Below, one piece after another: positions 16,078 to 25,678 of a stretch of DNA of 64,000 nucleotides (positions are counted from its first letter, which is position 1; each line of letters starts with the position of its first letter). The translations under genes were made by a program, and so were the position numbers. The DNA comes from Nocardia ignorata NBRC 108230 (GTDB lineage Bacteria; Actinomycetota; Actinomycetes; Mycobacteriales; Mycobacteriaceae), in the NCBI RefSeq assembly GCF_001612905.1, contig NZ_BDBI01000012.1:186001-250000 (forward strand). Reading direction: 5' to 3'. Under the pieces are notes generated by a model, which was not told the DNA's origin, did not search any database, and saw nothing but the letters and a program-made list of their open reading frames with translations.

Positions 16078-19000
16078 GCCTCGACCAGGACACCGGCGCG
16101 CGGCGCCTCACCGCACTGCTCACCGAGGACCCCCAGGTCAGGGCCGCGCGCCCCGCGGACGAGGTGCACGCCACCGTCACCACACCCGGATTGCCGCTCG
16201 GTGAGATCGTCGAGGCGGCGATGACCGGGTACGCCGACCGGCCCGCGCTCGGGTTCCGGCGCACCGAACTCGTGCCCGACGCCGGGGGAGCGGTGCGGCG
16301 GATCGTCCCCGACTTCGAGACGATCACCTACCGCACACTGTGGGACCGGGCGCGGGCGGTGGCGGCGGCCTGGTACGCCGACGGGGTGCGCGCCGGGGAC
16401 TTCGTGGCGATGCTCGGATTCACCGGGGTCGACTACACGGTGCTCGACCTGGCCGTGATCCACCTCGGCGCGGTGGCCGTGCCACTGCAGTCGGGCGCGA
16501 GTTCGACCCAGCTGCGTTCGATTCTCGGCGAGACCACACCGAAGATCCTCGCGGTCGACATCGCTTATCTCGGCACAGCTGTCGAGGTGATCTCCCCGGG
16601 TGCCACGACACTCGTGGTGTTCGACTACTTCGCCGACGACCACCGGCATCGCGAACTACTCGACGCAGCGCGCCACGACTTCCCCGGAATACGCACTCTC
16701 GCCGACACTGTCGAACAAGGACTGACCGCCGAACCCGCCCCCCGCGTGGAACCCGACGACGACGCGCTGGCCCTGCTGATCTACACCTCCGGCAGCACCG
16801 GAACACCCAAGGGCGCGATGTACACCCGCCGCCTCGTCGCCGCGGGGTGGCAGCCGGTGCGTCCGTACGCGGTCATCAACCTGAACTTCCTGCCGATGAG
16901 CCACATCGCGGCCAGGCTCACCCTCAACGCCGCCCTCGCCCGGGGCGGCACCGCCTACTTCACCGCCGCACCGGACACGTCGACACTCTTCGACGACATC
17001 GCCCTGGTGCGGCCCACCGAGATCTTCCTCGTCCCGCGCGTGTGCGAGATGATCCAGCAGCACTACCGCCGCACCCGCGAACACCACCCCGAACTCACCG
17101 ACGACCAGGTGAAAACGTCACTGCGCGAACAACTCCTGGGTGGTCGCCTGCTGACGGTGTCGTGTGGCAGCGCCCCCATCGCACCGGAACTGCGCGCGTT
17201 CGTCGAATCGGTGCTCGAGCTGCGTCTGCACGACGGCTACGGGTCGACCGAGACCGGTGGTGGCGTCATCTTCGACACCCGGGTCATGCGCCCGCCGGTG
17301 CTGGACTACAAGCTCGTCGACGTCCCCGAACTCGGCTACTTCGGCACCGACAAGCCGTACCCGCGTGGCGAACTGCTGCTCAAGACCACCACCATGATCG
17401 CCGGTTACTACCGGCGCCCCGAGGTCACCGCCGAGGTGTTCGACGCCGACGGTTTCTGCCGCACCGGCGACATCGTCGCCGAACTCGCACCCGACCGGCT
17501 GACCTATGTCGACCGGCGCAACAACGTCATCAAGCTGTCGCAGGGTGAGTTCGTGACGGTCTCGCGCTTGGAAGCGGTGTTCGCCGGCGAGGAGCCGATC
17601 CATCAGATCTATGTCTACGGCAGCAGTGATCGCGCGTTCCTGCTCGCCGTCGTCGTCCCGGCCCGCCCGCTGCCCGCCGAACAGGCCCATGCCGCGATCA
17701 GCGACGCGCTGCATCGGGCCGCGGTGCGGGCACAACTGGAACCGTACGAGATCCCGCGCGCGTTCCTCGTCGAACCGGAACCGTTCACCGTCGACAACGG
17801 CCTGCTCTCGGGAGTGGGAAAGCTGTTGCGCCCCAAGCTGAAAGAGCGCTACGGGCAGCGCCTGGAACAGCTCTACGACGAGCTGGCCGAACGCCAGGAC
17901 GACGAACTGCGCCTGCTACGTGCCGATGCCCCCGGCCTCGCCGTGTCCGAGGTCGTCGCCCGGGCCGCGGGCGCGATACTCGGCTGCGATCCCGCCGCCC
18001 TGCGCGCCGATACCCGATTCTCCGACCTGGGCGGTGATTCGCTCGCGGCGCTGTCGTATTCGACACTGCTGCGCGAACTCCTCGACGTCGACGTCCCCGT
18101 CAACGTCCTGCTCGGCCCCGACAGCACGCTGGCCGCCCTCACCGGATACATCACCGCGGGCCCCGCGACACTCGACGCCGAGGCGATCCACGGTCGCGGC
18201 GCCACCGAGATCCGGGCAGCGGACCTCACCCTGGACAAATTCCTCGACAGCGCCACCATCACCGCCGCCCCCGACCTGCCGAGGGCCGCGACGCCCGCGC
18301 GGACCGTGCTGCTCACCGGCGCCAACGGCTACCTCGGCCGATTCCTGCTGCTGGAACTGCTCGAACGCCTCGCCCCACTCGGCGGCACCGTGATCTGTGT
18401 GGTGCGCGGCGCCGACGCCGATTCGGCCCGCGCCCGCCTCGACGCGGCCTACGACAGCGACCCCACCCTGACCGAACACTTCCGGGCCCTCGCCCACCGC
18501 GCCCTCGAGGTACTGCCCGGCGACGTCGGCGCACCGGAACTCGGCCTGCCCCAGCAGGTATGGCCGCGGCTGGCCCGCGACGTGGATCTGATCGTGCACT
18601 CGGCGGCGTTGGTCAACCACATGCTGCCCTACCACCAGTTGTTCGGGCCCAACGTGGTCGGCACCGCCGAGATCATCCGGTTGGCCGCGACCACCACCCG
18701 CAAGCCGGTGAGCTACCTGTCGACGGTGGCCGTCGCCGCCCAAATCACCGACTTCACCGAAGACGGTGACGTGCGGACCATGAGCCCCGTGCGCCGCCTC
18801 GACACCGGCTACGCCAACGGTTACGGCAACAGCAAATGGGCCGGTGAGGTACTGCTGCGCGACGCCGCCGACCGGTTCGGGCTGGCTGTCGCGGTGTTCC
18901 GGTCGGACATGATCCTGGCCCACCGCCGCTACCGTGGTCAGCTCAACGTGCCCGACGTCTTCACCCGGTTGCTGCTCAGTGTGCTCGTCACCGGCCTGGC

Positions 19001-19496
19001 GCCGAAGTCGTTCTACCGCACCGACTCCGAGGGCAGGCGCCGTCGTGCGCACTACGACGGGCTGCCCGCCGACTTCGTCGCCGCCGCGATCACCGCACTG
19101 GCCCCGACCACCGGATACCGCACCTACGATGTCGTGAACCCCCACGACGACGGCATCTGCCTCGACGACTTCGTCGACTGGCTGATCGAGGCCGGTCACC
19201 ACATCGACCGCATCGACGACTACGACGAATGGTTCGACCGCTTCAGCACCGCCCTGAGCGCCCTGCCCGAACCGCGACGCAAACACACCCTGCTGCCGTT
19301 GCTGCACGCCTACCGGCATCCGGCCCGCCCGCTGCCCGGCTCGGCACTGCCCGCCGACGGCTTCCGCGCCGCCGTGCGGGCCGCCGATATCGGTGGCGCC
19401 CCGGACATTCCCCAGCTGGGCCGCGACCTGATCGCCAAGTACGTGCGCGACCTGGCTCAGCTCGGACTGCTCGACACCGACTCGGTCTCGGCGTAG
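16074..19496 (+). CDS. car: Carboxylic acid reductase (adenylation-PCP-reductase)
   Basis: The protein has 1140 residues in the CAR order. The adenylation domain has [18 protein letters not shown] near residue 230 and [10 protein letters not shown] near residue 385. The carrier domain has [10 protein letters not shown] near residue 652, whose Ser receives phosphopantetheine. The thioester reductase domain has [19 protein letters not shown] near residue 745 and YGNSK near residue 916. CAR reduces carboxylic acids to aldehydes with ATP and NADPH. No phosphopantetheinyl transferase gene is in the window, so one encoded elsewhere must activate it. Translation is coupled to the esterase through ATGA. 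Confidence 0.93.
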   Translation: MSLDQDTGARRLTALLTEDPQVRAARPADEVHATVTTPGLPLGEIVEAAMTGYADRPALGFRRTELVPDAGGAVRRIVPDFETITYRTLWDRARAVAAAWYADGVRAGDFVAMLGFTGVDYTVLDLAVIHLGAVAVPLQSGASSTQLRSILGETTPKILAVDIAYLGTAVEVISPGATTLVVFDYFADDHRHRELLDAARHDFPGIRTLADTVEQGLTAEPAPRVEPDDDALALLIYTSGSTGTPKGAMYTRRLVAAGWQPVRPYAVINLNFLPMSHIAARLTLNAALARGGTAYFTAAPDTSTLFDDIALVRPTEIFLVPRVCEMIQQHYRRTREHHPELTDDQVKTSLREQLLGGRLLTVSCGSAPIAPELRAFVESVLELRLHDGYGSTETGGGVIFDTRVMRPPVLDYKLVDVPELGYFGTDKPYPRGELLLKTTTMIAGYYRRPEVTAEVFDADGFCRTGDIVAELAPDRLTYVDRRNNVIKLSQGEFVTVSRLEAVFAGEEPIHQIYVYGSSDRAFLLAVVVPARPLPAEQAHAAISDALHRAAVRAQLEPYEIPRAFLVEPEPFTVDNGLLSGVGKLLRPKLKERYGQRLEQLYDELAERQDDELRLLRADAPGLAVSEVVARAAGAILGCDPAALRADTRFSDLGGDSLAALSYSTLLRELLDVDVPVNVLLGPDSTLAALTGYITAGPATLDAEAIHGRGATEIRAADLTLDKFLDSATITAAPDLPRAATPARTVLLTGANGYLGRFLLLELLERLAPLGGTVICVVRGADADSARARLDAAYDSDPTLTEHFRALAHRALEVLPGDVGAPELGLPQQVWPRLARDVDLIVHSAALVNHMLPYHQLFGPNVVGTAEIIRLAATTTRKPVSYLSTVAVAAQITDFTEDGDVRTMSPVRRLDTGYANGYGNSKWAGEVLLRDAADRFGLAVAVFRSDMILAHRRYRGQLNVPDVFTRLLLSVLVTGLAPKSFYRTDSEGRRRRAHYDGLPADFVAAAITALAPTTGYRTYDVVNPHDDGICLDDFVDWLIEAGHHIDRIDDYDEWFDRFSTALSALPEPRRKHTLLPLLHAYRHPARPLPGSALPADGFRAAVRAADIGGAPDIPQLGRDLIAKYVRDLAQLGLLDTDSVSA

Positions 19497-20434
19497 CCGA
19501 CGGGCCGCAACGCCGGGTCGGGGGCGAACGAGGTGAGCCCGACCCGGCGGTACTTGCCGGCCAGCCGTTCGTAGCGGCGGCGGTTGCGAGCCATCGGTGA
19601 ATCGGTGACGGTGGCGGGCAGCCGGTCGAACGCGGTCCGCAGCAGCGCGGTGAGTACCCGGAACTCGGTGTCGTGGCGGGCTGTCCAGGTGATCGGCATG
19701 CGGGCCCGCACCTGCGGGTGCATGATGCCGCACCCGAGCAGCATCACCACATGGCTCAGCACCGGCGAACCCACCCGCCACAGCGGACCGGTGATCGCGG
19801 GCAGGAAATCCGGGCGCGGCGCCCGGCGCACCGACGCGGTGGCCGCCTCGAGGGCCGGGGTCACCCGCAGTTCCTCGGCGGCCATCCGTTCGTAGTGGGC
19901 GACCAGTTCGCGGTAGTCCTCGATCGGGGCATTGCGGCCGCGCAGGTGCAGTCCGATTGTCTTGCGCCGGTAGTGATCCCAGACGGCCTGGTTCTGCGCG
20001 GCCGTCGGCTCGGTGCCGGTCAACGCGATATAGGCGCCGCGCTGAACGAAGAACGCCGAGTACAGAATCCAGTTCCAGGCCTGCGGCTCGAGCGCCGAAT
20101 AGCGTTGCCCGTCGGGGCCGACGCCCTTGACCGCACGGTGCAGCAACATCAGGCGCTCGGCCTCGGCGGCCGCGTCGGCCTCGGTGCCGTGGTAGATGAG
20201 CTGGTCGGCGGCGGCGGTGCGCACCGCGCGCGCCCACGGCTCATACCTGGACCGCCCCGTCGCCTCGAGCGCCGCCGACACCGGCGGCAGCATCGGCTGG
20301 TCGAACAGCCCGACGGCGAACAGCCCGAACAGCACCGAACCGCCGACCCGCTCGAATCTTTCGACGGCAGCCGAAACATCGTGCGGCACACCATCGTCGG
20401 TAGAGGCTGGCTGATGAGACACGGGACAGGTCAT
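19457..20434 (-). CDS. MpaB/DUF2236-like oxygenase family protein
   Basis: The 325-residue protein fits the DUF2236/oxygenase MpaB family, the group of heme proteins that includes the rubber oxygenase Lcp. Motifs are [30 protein letters not shown] near the start (a family-like helix), [21 protein letters not shown] and [16 protein letters not shown]. The ATG at 20434 follows AAAGGAG. Its 3' end overlaps the CAR 3' end by 40 bases, convergently. It is divergent from a TetR gene with two palindromes between, so it is probably the target of that regulator. The substrate is unknown. Confidence 0.75.
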   Translation of the reverse strand: MTCPVSHQPASTDDGVPHDVSAAVERFERVGGSVLFGLFAVGLFDQPMLPPVSAALEATGRSRYEPWARAVRTAAADQLIYHGTEADAAAEAERLMLLHRAVKGVGPDGQRYSALEPQAWNWILYSAFFVQRGAYIALTGTEPTAAQNQAVWDHYRRKTIGLHLRGRNAPIEDYRELVAHYERMAAEELRVTPALEAATASVRRAPRPDFLPAITGPLWRVGSPVLSHVVMLLGCGIMHPQVRARMPITWTARHDTEFRVLTALLRTAFDRLPATVTDSPMARNRRRYERLAGKYRRVGLTSFAPDPALRPVGYAETESVSSSPS

Positions 20435-20494
20435 CGGTGAACTCCTTTGTTCCGGCGCCGCGACCGCATGGGTCCGGTCGGCGCCCCTCCGCAA

Positions 20495-20545
20495 TTCTGG
20501 TGCCATGCGACACCAGAAACTCGTGTGGTGTCAGCGTGCACCACA
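20495..20545. promoter_or_regulatory. Two tandem operators for the divergent TetR/oxygenase pair
   Basis: Site 1 is TTCTGGTG-N8-CACCAGAA at 20495-20518, a perfect 8+8 palindrome. Site 2 is TGTGGTG-N8-CACCACA at 20524-20545, a perfect 7+7 palindrome with the same spacer length. The core TGGTG...CACCA is shared and the centres are 28 bases apart, close to 2.7 DNA turns. Site 2 ends 8 bases before the tetR start codon. This is the expected layout for a TetR that represses itself and the oxygenase gene. Confidence 0.75.
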
Positions 20546-20553
20546 ATGGGGCC

Positions 20554-21195
20554 ATGGTCAAGACCGAGGGCACCGCGACGTCCCCCCGCGCCTACAGGGG
20601 AGTGGCGGCCGACGAACGCCGCGCCCGCCGGCGCGCGGCCCTGCTCGACGCCGCCCTCGACCTGCTCGCCGCCGACGGCGCCGCCGCCGTCACCAAACGT
20701 GCGGTCTGTGCTCGGGCCAAGCTCAACGATCGCTACTTCTACGAACAGTTCGCCGATCGCGACGCTGTGCTCACCAGCCTCGTCGAAGAGCTCACCGCCG
20801 AGGGCATCGCCGCCGTCGTCGCGGCGACCCACGCGGCCGAACCCGACATCCGCAGCCAGGTCCATGCCGCCGCCGATGCCGCGCTCGGCTTCCTGCTCGA
20901 CGACCCACGCCGCCACGCGCTGCTGCTCAACGCCCACAGCACCGAAGCCCTCCAGCGGGCCCGGCTCGCCACCCAGCACGCCATCGCCCGCGCCATGGCC
21001 GCGGTCAGCCGCGAGCTGCGCCCGTCACCGATGTCGACGCCGCTGGACACCGACATGGCCGCGTACACGGTGGTCAGCGGCACGCTCGAGCTCGTCGCGG
21101 CCTGGTTGCGCGGGGAATTCGACACCACCCGAGCTCATCTCACCGACCTGATCGCCCGGCAATTGCTGCAGGTCGAAACAGTCCCCGGCGGCTAG
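20554..21195 (+). CDS. TetR regulator
   Basis: The 213-residue protein has a TetR helix-turn-helix: RRARRRAALLDAALDLLAADG, then AVTKRAVCARAKLNDRYFYEQF near residue 50. The LNDRYFYEQF recognition helix is somewhat different from the usual xxTLYxHF pattern. ATG 20554 leaves the leader with two palindromes directly upstream. It is divergent from the MpaB-like gene and its stop overlaps that of the next TetR (3 bases, convergent). Confidence 0.85.
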   Translation: MVKTEGTATSPRAYRGVAADERRARRRAALLDAALDLLAADGAAAVTKRAVCARAKLNDRYFYEQFADRDAVLTSLVEELTAEGIAAVVAATHAAEPDIRSQVHAAADAALGFLLDDPRRHALLLNAHSTEALQRARLATQHAIARAMAAVSRELRPSPMSTPLDTDMAAYTVVSGTLELVAAWLRGEFDTTRAHLTDLIARQLLQVETVPGG

Positions 21196-21743
21196 GGGGC
21201 GACCATGCGCGCGGCCGCGAGCACGGTCGCCGCGCGCTGGGTCGCCACATGCTCACCACCGGCCTGTGCGGCATGGACGGCGGTGGTGCGGGCCAGGTCG
21301 GTGAGCATGCGCAGCAGCAACGCCGCCGGGATGTCGGGGGTCACCAGCCCCTCGCGCTGCCCGCGCCGCAACTCGGCCAGCTTGCTCGCCACCATCTCGC
21401 GCAACGCGCGCGCCACCTCCTCCTCGGCCGGTTCCAGATCGGCCCAGGCCTGCAAGCGGGCATCGTCGGGATTGGCGAGGAAATGATCGAAGAGACGTCC
21501 GACGTACCCGGGCAGATCCTCGGCGCGCATGGCCGTGCGGGCCGAGGCTTCGCTGGCCCAGCGTTCGGTGACGGCGGCGTAGAGATCCTTCTTGCCGGGG
21601 AAATAGGCGTAGAGGCGGTCCTTGCTGGCATGCGCGGCCTCGGCGATCCGGTTGATCCGCGCGCCCGCGATGCCGAACTCGGCGAATTCCGCCTTGGCCG
21701 CGGCGAGAATTCGCTCCCTGGTTGCCTCACCTGCCGCTCGCAT
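21192..21743 (-). CDS. TetR regulator
   Basis: The protein has 183 residues with the N-terminal pattern TRERILAAAKAEFAEFGIAGARINRIAEAAHASKD split across the usual TetR helices, and RLYAYFPGKKDLY after it. ATG 21743 was chosen over the in-frame ATG at 21752, since the product then begins just before the first helix. It is divergent from a GXWXG protein and alcohol dehydrogenase unit, with two strong palindromes in between, so those genes are its likely targets. Confidence 0.85.
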   Translation of the reverse strand: MRAAGEATRERILAAAKAEFAEFGIAGARINRIAEAAHASKDRLYAYFPGKKDLYAAVTERWASEASARTAMRAEDLPGYVGRLFDHFLANPDDARLQAWADLEPAEEEVARALREMVASKLAELRRGQREGLVTPDIPAALLLRMLTDLARTTAVHAAQAGGEHVATQRAATVLAAARMVAP

Positions 21744-21763
21744 GCGCTGGATGTTACCCCTTG

Positions 21764-21814
21764 CCGAACCATCTGGTTCGGAACTATGGTCAATCCCGAA
21801 CCACCTGGTTCGGG
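21764..21814. promoter_or_regulatory. Two tandem perfect palindromes, likely TetR operators
   Basis: Site 1 is CCGAACCA-TC-TGGTTCGG (21764-21781) and site 2 is CCCGAACCA-CC-TGGTTCGGG (21795-21814). Both are perfect, share the half-site CGAACCA and have a 2-base centre; the centres are 32 bases apart, three DNA turns. They fill the gap between the tetR start (21743) and the GXWXG start (21837). Confidence 0.85.
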
Positions 21815-21836
21815 TAACGGCGAGACGAGGACACCC

Positions 21837-22304
21837 ATGGCCGAACAGCCACGCTGGCAACAACTCCGGGCACAGAACGAAGGTGTGTCCACCGCCGAAC
21901 TCGACGAGATCTGGACGCGGCTACGCCCGGCGCGGGCCGAGGACATCCTCGGGCAGTGGCGCGGCGACGCCTTCCAGACCGGTCACCGGCTGTGCAAAGC
22001 TCTGCCCGCCAGCCGCTGGTACGGCAAGACCTTCCTGGCCCTCGACGACGCCAAACCGCTGATCTGCCGCGCCGAGGACGGCACCCTGTTCTCCAATGTC
22101 GAGATGGGGCAGGGCGAGGCGACGCTGTGGAATATCGAGTTCCGCGGTGAGGTCACCGCGACGATGGTCTACGACGGGCGCCCGGTGTTCGACCACTTCA
22201 AATGGCTCGACGACAACACCCTGATGGGCATCATGAACGGCCGCCCCGAACTGGTCCTCGCGGGCGGGCAGTACTTCTACTTCCTGCTGGAACGGGACAG
22301 CTGA
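21837..22304 (+). CDS. GXWXG/DUF4334 protein
   Basis: The 155-residue protein has the GXWXG signature in ILGQWRGDAFQTGHRL near residue 40 and a C-terminal part with TATMVYDGRPVFDHFKWLDDNTLMGIMNG, the DUF4334 pattern. The function is not known. A second member of the family lies at 28796-29329, so both ends of this catabolic region carry one. The ATG at 21837 is directly behind the operators. It overlaps the dehydrogenase start by one base. Confidence 0.8.
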   Translation: MAEQPRWQQLRAQNEGVSTAELDEIWTRLRPARAEDILGQWRGDAFQTGHRLCKALPASRWYGKTFLALDDAKPLICRAEDGTLFSNVEMGQGEATLWNIEFRGEVTATMVYDGRPVFDHFKWLDDNTLMGIMNGRPELVLAGGQYFYFLLERDS

Positions 22305-23392
22305 TGCGCACCACGGCCGTGCTGTCGCGCGATCCGGCGGCGGACTTCTCCGTCGAGACGGTCGAGATCGACGAGCCGCGCGCCGGGGAGATCCTGGTCC
22401 GGATGGCCGCCACCGGCATCTGCCACACCGACCTGGCCACCCGCCGCGCCGGTGCGGTCGACCGGCCGATCCTGCTCGGGCACGAAGGCGCCGGGGTGGT
22501 CGAGGCCGTCGGGCCGGGAGTGCGCGCCGTCCGGCCGGGAGACCACGTCGTGCTCACCTTCCGCCACTGCGGCGACTGCGCCAACTGCGGCGCGGGCCGA
22601 CCCGCCTACTGCCTGCACGCGACCACGCTGAACAACTTCGGCCGCCGCGCCGACGACACCCCTCGGGTACTGGTCGACGGGGCCCCGGTGCTGTCCGGAT
22701 TCTTCGGGCAGTCCAGTCTGGCCGGCTACGCGCTGAGCAGCGAGGACAACACCGTGGTCGTCGACCCGGCGATCGACCCGGCCCTGGCCGCACCGTTCGG
22801 ATGCGGATTCCAGACCGGAGCGGGCGCGGTCCTCAACGTGCTTCGTCCCGAACCCGGCGCCCGCCTCGTCGTCTACGGCGCGGGCGCGGTCGGCATGGCC
22901 GCCCTGCTCGCCGCACGCACGGTGCCCGACGTCGAGGTGGTCGTCGTCGAAACATCCTCCTCGCGCAGGGAACTCGCCCTCGAGCTCGGTGCCCGTGCCG
23001 CCGTCGACCCGGCCGGGGAAGCGACGGCGGCACGGGTGCGTGAGCTCACCGGCGGCGGCGCGACCCACGCGGTGGACACCACGGGAATACCGGCCGTGCT
23101 CGGCGACGCGGTCGCCGCCCTCGGCATCGGCGCCACCGTGGTCGCCGTCGGTCTCGGCCGCGGTGCCCCGCCCATCGATGTCGGCGACATCGTCTTGCGG
23201 GGCAAGACGATTCGCGGCTGCCTCGAAGGCGACAGCGTCGCCGCCACCTTCATTCCCCACCTGCTGGACCTGCACGCGCAGGGCCGCTTCCCGGTCGATC
23301 GACTCGTCAGCCGCTATCCCGCTTCCGACATCGCCGCCGCTCTGCACGATCAGCGCACCGGTAAGGTCATCAAGCCGGTGCTGACATGGTGA
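22304..23392 (+). CDS. Zinc-dependent alcohol dehydrogenase (aryl/benzyl-alcohol type)
   Basis: The 362-residue protein has catalytic zinc ligands in CHTDLATR near residue 38 and GHEGAG near residue 63, structural-zinc cysteines in CGDCANCGAGRPAYC (C-x2-C-x2-C-x7-C) near residue 90, and the NAD site VVYGAGAVGMAALLAAR near residue 190. The set resembles NAD-dependent aryl-alcohol dehydrogenases. It overlaps the GXWXG gene (TGATG), so they are co-translated. It could interconvert alcohol and aldehyde next to the carboxylic acid reductase. This gene is intact, unlike the dehydrogenase at 9590. Confidence 0.88.
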   Translation: MRTTAVLSRDPAADFSVETVEIDEPRAGEILVRMAATGICHTDLATRRAGAVDRPILLGHEGAGVVEAVGPGVRAVRPGDHVVLTFRHCGDCANCGAGRPAYCLHATTLNNFGRRADDTPRVLVDGAPVLSGFFGQSSLAGYALSSEDNTVVVDPAIDPALAAPFGCGFQTGAGAVLNVLRPEPGARLVVYGAGAVGMAALLAARTVPDVEVVVVETSSSRRELALELGARAAVDPAGEATAARVRELTGGGATHAVDTTGIPAVLGDAVAALGIGATVVAVGLGRGAPPIDVGDIVLRGKTIRGCLEGDSVAATFIPHLLDLHAQGRFPVDRLVSRYPASDIAAALHDQRTGKVIKPVLTW

Positions 23393-23423
23393 ACGGCCCG
23401 ACCCGCGAGACCGAGGACAACGC

Positions 23424-24077
23424 ATGACGATTCTCCACAGCGAAGACCTCGCGACCGAACCCGCAGCGAGTGTGGACACCGCCCGTGCCCAACGGCGCCA
23501 GGTGGTGCTCGACGCCGCCCGTGACGTGTTCGTCGCCTACGGTTACCACGGCACGAGCATGGAGGACATCGGTAGCCGCGCGGGCATGAGCAAACCGGTC
23601 CTCTACACCCATTACGCGAGCAAACTCGACCTCTACCTGGCGGTCCTGCAGCGCTACCTCGACCGCATGGTCGAGGGTGTGCGCAACGCGCTGGCGGGCA
23701 CCAAGGGCGAACAGAAGGTGCGTCGCGCGGTCGGCGCCTACTTCGATTTCGTCGACGAGGACGCGGGCGGGCACACGCTGGTCTTCGAATCTCCGGTGCC
23801 GAGCGAACCGTGCGTGCAGTGGCGGGTGCGTGATGCCATGAACACCTGCGCGGTCCTGGTCAGCGCCGAGCTGCGCGCCGCGGGCATGGACGACGTGCGC
23901 GCCTTCGCCTGCGCGTTCAGCCTCGTGGGCGCCAGCCACTCCACCGCACGGCACTGGCTCGACGCGGGCCGCCCGATCCCCAAGCACGAGGCCGTCGAGA
24001 TGACCGTGACGCTGTGCTGGCACGGGCTGTCGTCGGTGGGTGTCGTCAACCGCGACACCAAGGGCTCAGCCCGCTGA
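23424..24077 (+). CDS. TetR regulator
   Basis: The 217-residue protein has VVLDAARDVFVAYGYHGTSMEDIGS and the recognition helix SKPVLYTHYASKLDLYL. It starts 31 bases after the dehydrogenase stop and may be in the same transcript. The C-terminal domain (FVDEDAGGHTLVFESPVPSE) resembles actinobacterial fatty-acid and lipid regulators, but no ligand can be assigned. It overlaps the next TetR by 12 bases at the 3' ends. I see no clean palindrome that can be assigned to it. Confidence 0.82.
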   Translation: MTILHSEDLATEPAASVDTARAQRRQVVLDAARDVFVAYGYHGTSMEDIGSRAGMSKPVLYTHYASKLDLYLAVLQRYLDRMVEGVRNALAGTKGEQKVRRAVGAYFDFVDEDAGGHTLVFESPVPSEPCVQWRVRDAMNTCAVLVSAELRAAGMDDVRAFACAFSLVGASHSTARHWLDAGRPIPKHEAVEMTVTLCWHGLSSVGVVNRDTKGSAR

Positions 24078-24731
24078 CGCGGTGAGCGGCAACGGGCTGC
24101 CGTCGAGCAGTTCGTCGCTGGGCAGCTGACCGACCAGCACCGCCAGTGCGCGTTTCCAGCGACGGACCACGGCCTCGCGTTCGCCGAGGGTGCCGGTGAG
24201 CATGGCCGTCATCGACAGGCCGGTGAGCAGGTCGATGGTGAACTCCACCAGCAGCTCCGCGCGCGGGTCGGCGGCATAGGGCTCGCCGAGGACCTCCAGG
24301 TAGAGCCTGCGCATCTCGGTGAACACCCGCTGTTCCTCGTGCACGAGCCGGTCGCGCAGTTCGGCGTCGGTGCGCGCGGCCACCCACAGGTCAAGGGCGG
24401 TGAAGAAGGCCGGGCTGTTCAGGTCGCGCCAGGCCAGGTCGACCACCGACTGCAGCCGGTCGCGGCCCGGCGGGAGCAGTTCGGCCTCGCGGCGGAACTG
24501 CTCGAGCCGCTGGTCGACCACCTGGGTGGTGGCGGCGACGAGCAGCTCGGCGCGGGTGGGGAAGTGGTGCTGCACGGTGCCGCGCGCCAATCCGGCGCGT
24601 TCCTGCACGGCGCTCACCGTCGTTGCCGCGTAGCCGCTTTCGAGCAGGCACTCGGCGGTGCAGGCCAGAATGCGGGCCCGGGTCGAGGCGCGGCGCTGCG
24701 CCTGGGTGCGGCGGGGGCGTTGCTCGGTCAC
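24066..24731 (-). CDS. TetR regulator
   Basis: The 221-residue protein begins at GTG 24731 and carries RRASTRARILACTAECLLESG and ARGTVQHHFPTRAELLV, a TetR DNA-binding domain. It is divergent from the hydrolase-monooxygenase-oxidoreductase operon (24884 on) and is probably its regulator. The intergenic region holds no perfect palindrome as clear as those of its neighbours; a weak GAAAC-N14-GTTTC pair is upstream of the hydrolase start. Confidence 0.82.
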   Translation of the reverse strand: MTEQRPRRTQAQRRASTRARILACTAECLLESGYAATTVSAVQERAGLARGTVQHHFPTRAELLVAATTQVVDQRLEQFRREAELLPPGRDRLQSVVDLAWRDLNSPAFFTALDLWVAARTDAELRDRLVHEEQRVFTEMRRLYLEVLGEPYAADPRAELLVEFTIDLLTGLSMTAMLTGTLGEREAVVRRWKRALAVLVGQLPSDELLDGSPLPLTASAG

Positions 24732-24883
24732 GAAAGAAATCGTACGCCCTGCCGAATAGTTGCGCGATACTGTGAGCGCGGTCTCCGACACACCCGGCCG
24801 TAACTCGCTATTGACGGGGAAGTCCCGGGCTGGTGAAATCAAGAAACCGTACGCAGTAACTGTTTCCTGCACGAAGGGCTGCG

Positions 24884-25678
24884 ATGACGCAGATCTCCCA
24901 CCACCGCCGCGGAACCGGCGCACCGATCGTGCTCGTCCACGGTCTCGGCAGCCGATGGCAGGTATTCGCCCCGATCATCGACGCGCTGGCCGTCGAACAC
25001 GAGGTGATCGCGCTCGACCTGCCCGGCTTCGGCGAGTCCCCGCTCGTTCCCGGCGTGGAACCCGGACCACGCGGGTACGCGACCTGGCTCACGCGGTGGT
25101 TGTCCGACAACGAGATCGAGCGCCCCCACCTGGTGGGCAGTTCGATGGGCGGCGGGATCGCGCTGGAACTGGGTCGCACCGGTATCGCCTCGGCGGTCAC
25201 CGCGTTCTCCCCGATCGGCTTCTACGACCGAGCCGGACTGCGATGGACCAAGACGCTGCTCACCGGCATGCGCGGCGTCGCGCGGGCAGCGGGCCCGGTC
25301 CTGGCTCGATCGATGGACCACCGGGCGGGACGGGTGCTGCTGCTCTCGGCCATGTTCGGCCGCCCGGCCCTGGTCACCCCGGCCGCCGCGCGCCTCGACC
25401 TGGCCGGAATCGCCGGGGCGAGCGCGTTCAGCGCCGCCCGCGACGACTTCGACAACTACGTGCTGACACCGGACCAGGACCTCGGCGCGCTCACCGACAT
25501 CCCGGTGACGATCGCCTGGGGTAGCCGCGACGTCGTCCTCGTGCACCGCACCCAGAGCGCCCGCGCCCGCACCGTGCTGCCGTTCGCCCGGCACATCGAC
25601 CTGCCCGGCTGCGGGCACCTGCCGTTCAGTGACGCGCCGCGCGACTGCGCGCGTCTGATCCTCGAGAGGAACGCATGA
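24884..25678 (+). CDS. Alpha/beta-fold hydrolase
   Basis: The 264-residue protein has the oxyanion motif VLVHGLGSRW near residue 14, the nucleophile elbow LVGSSMGGGIALEL (Ser) near residue 87 and a late GCGHLPF with the catalytic His. A likely Asp is in AWGSRDVVL. It is first of four genes; the ATGA overlap with the monooxygenase suggests that it hydrolyses the ester or lactone made by that enzyme. It has no signal peptide. Confidence 0.87.
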   Translation: MTQISHHRRGTGAPIVLVHGLGSRWQVFAPIIDALAVEHEVIALDLPGFGESPLVPGVEPGPRGYATWLTRWLSDNEIERPHLVGSSMGGGIALELGRTGIASAVTAFSPIGFYDRAGLRWTKTLLTGMRGVARAAGPVLARSMDHRAGRVLLLSAMFGRPALVTPAAARLDLAGIAGASAFSAARDDFDNYVLTPDQDLGALTDIPVTIAWGSRDVVLVHRTQSARARTVLPFARHIDLPGCGHLPFSDAPRDCARLILERNA

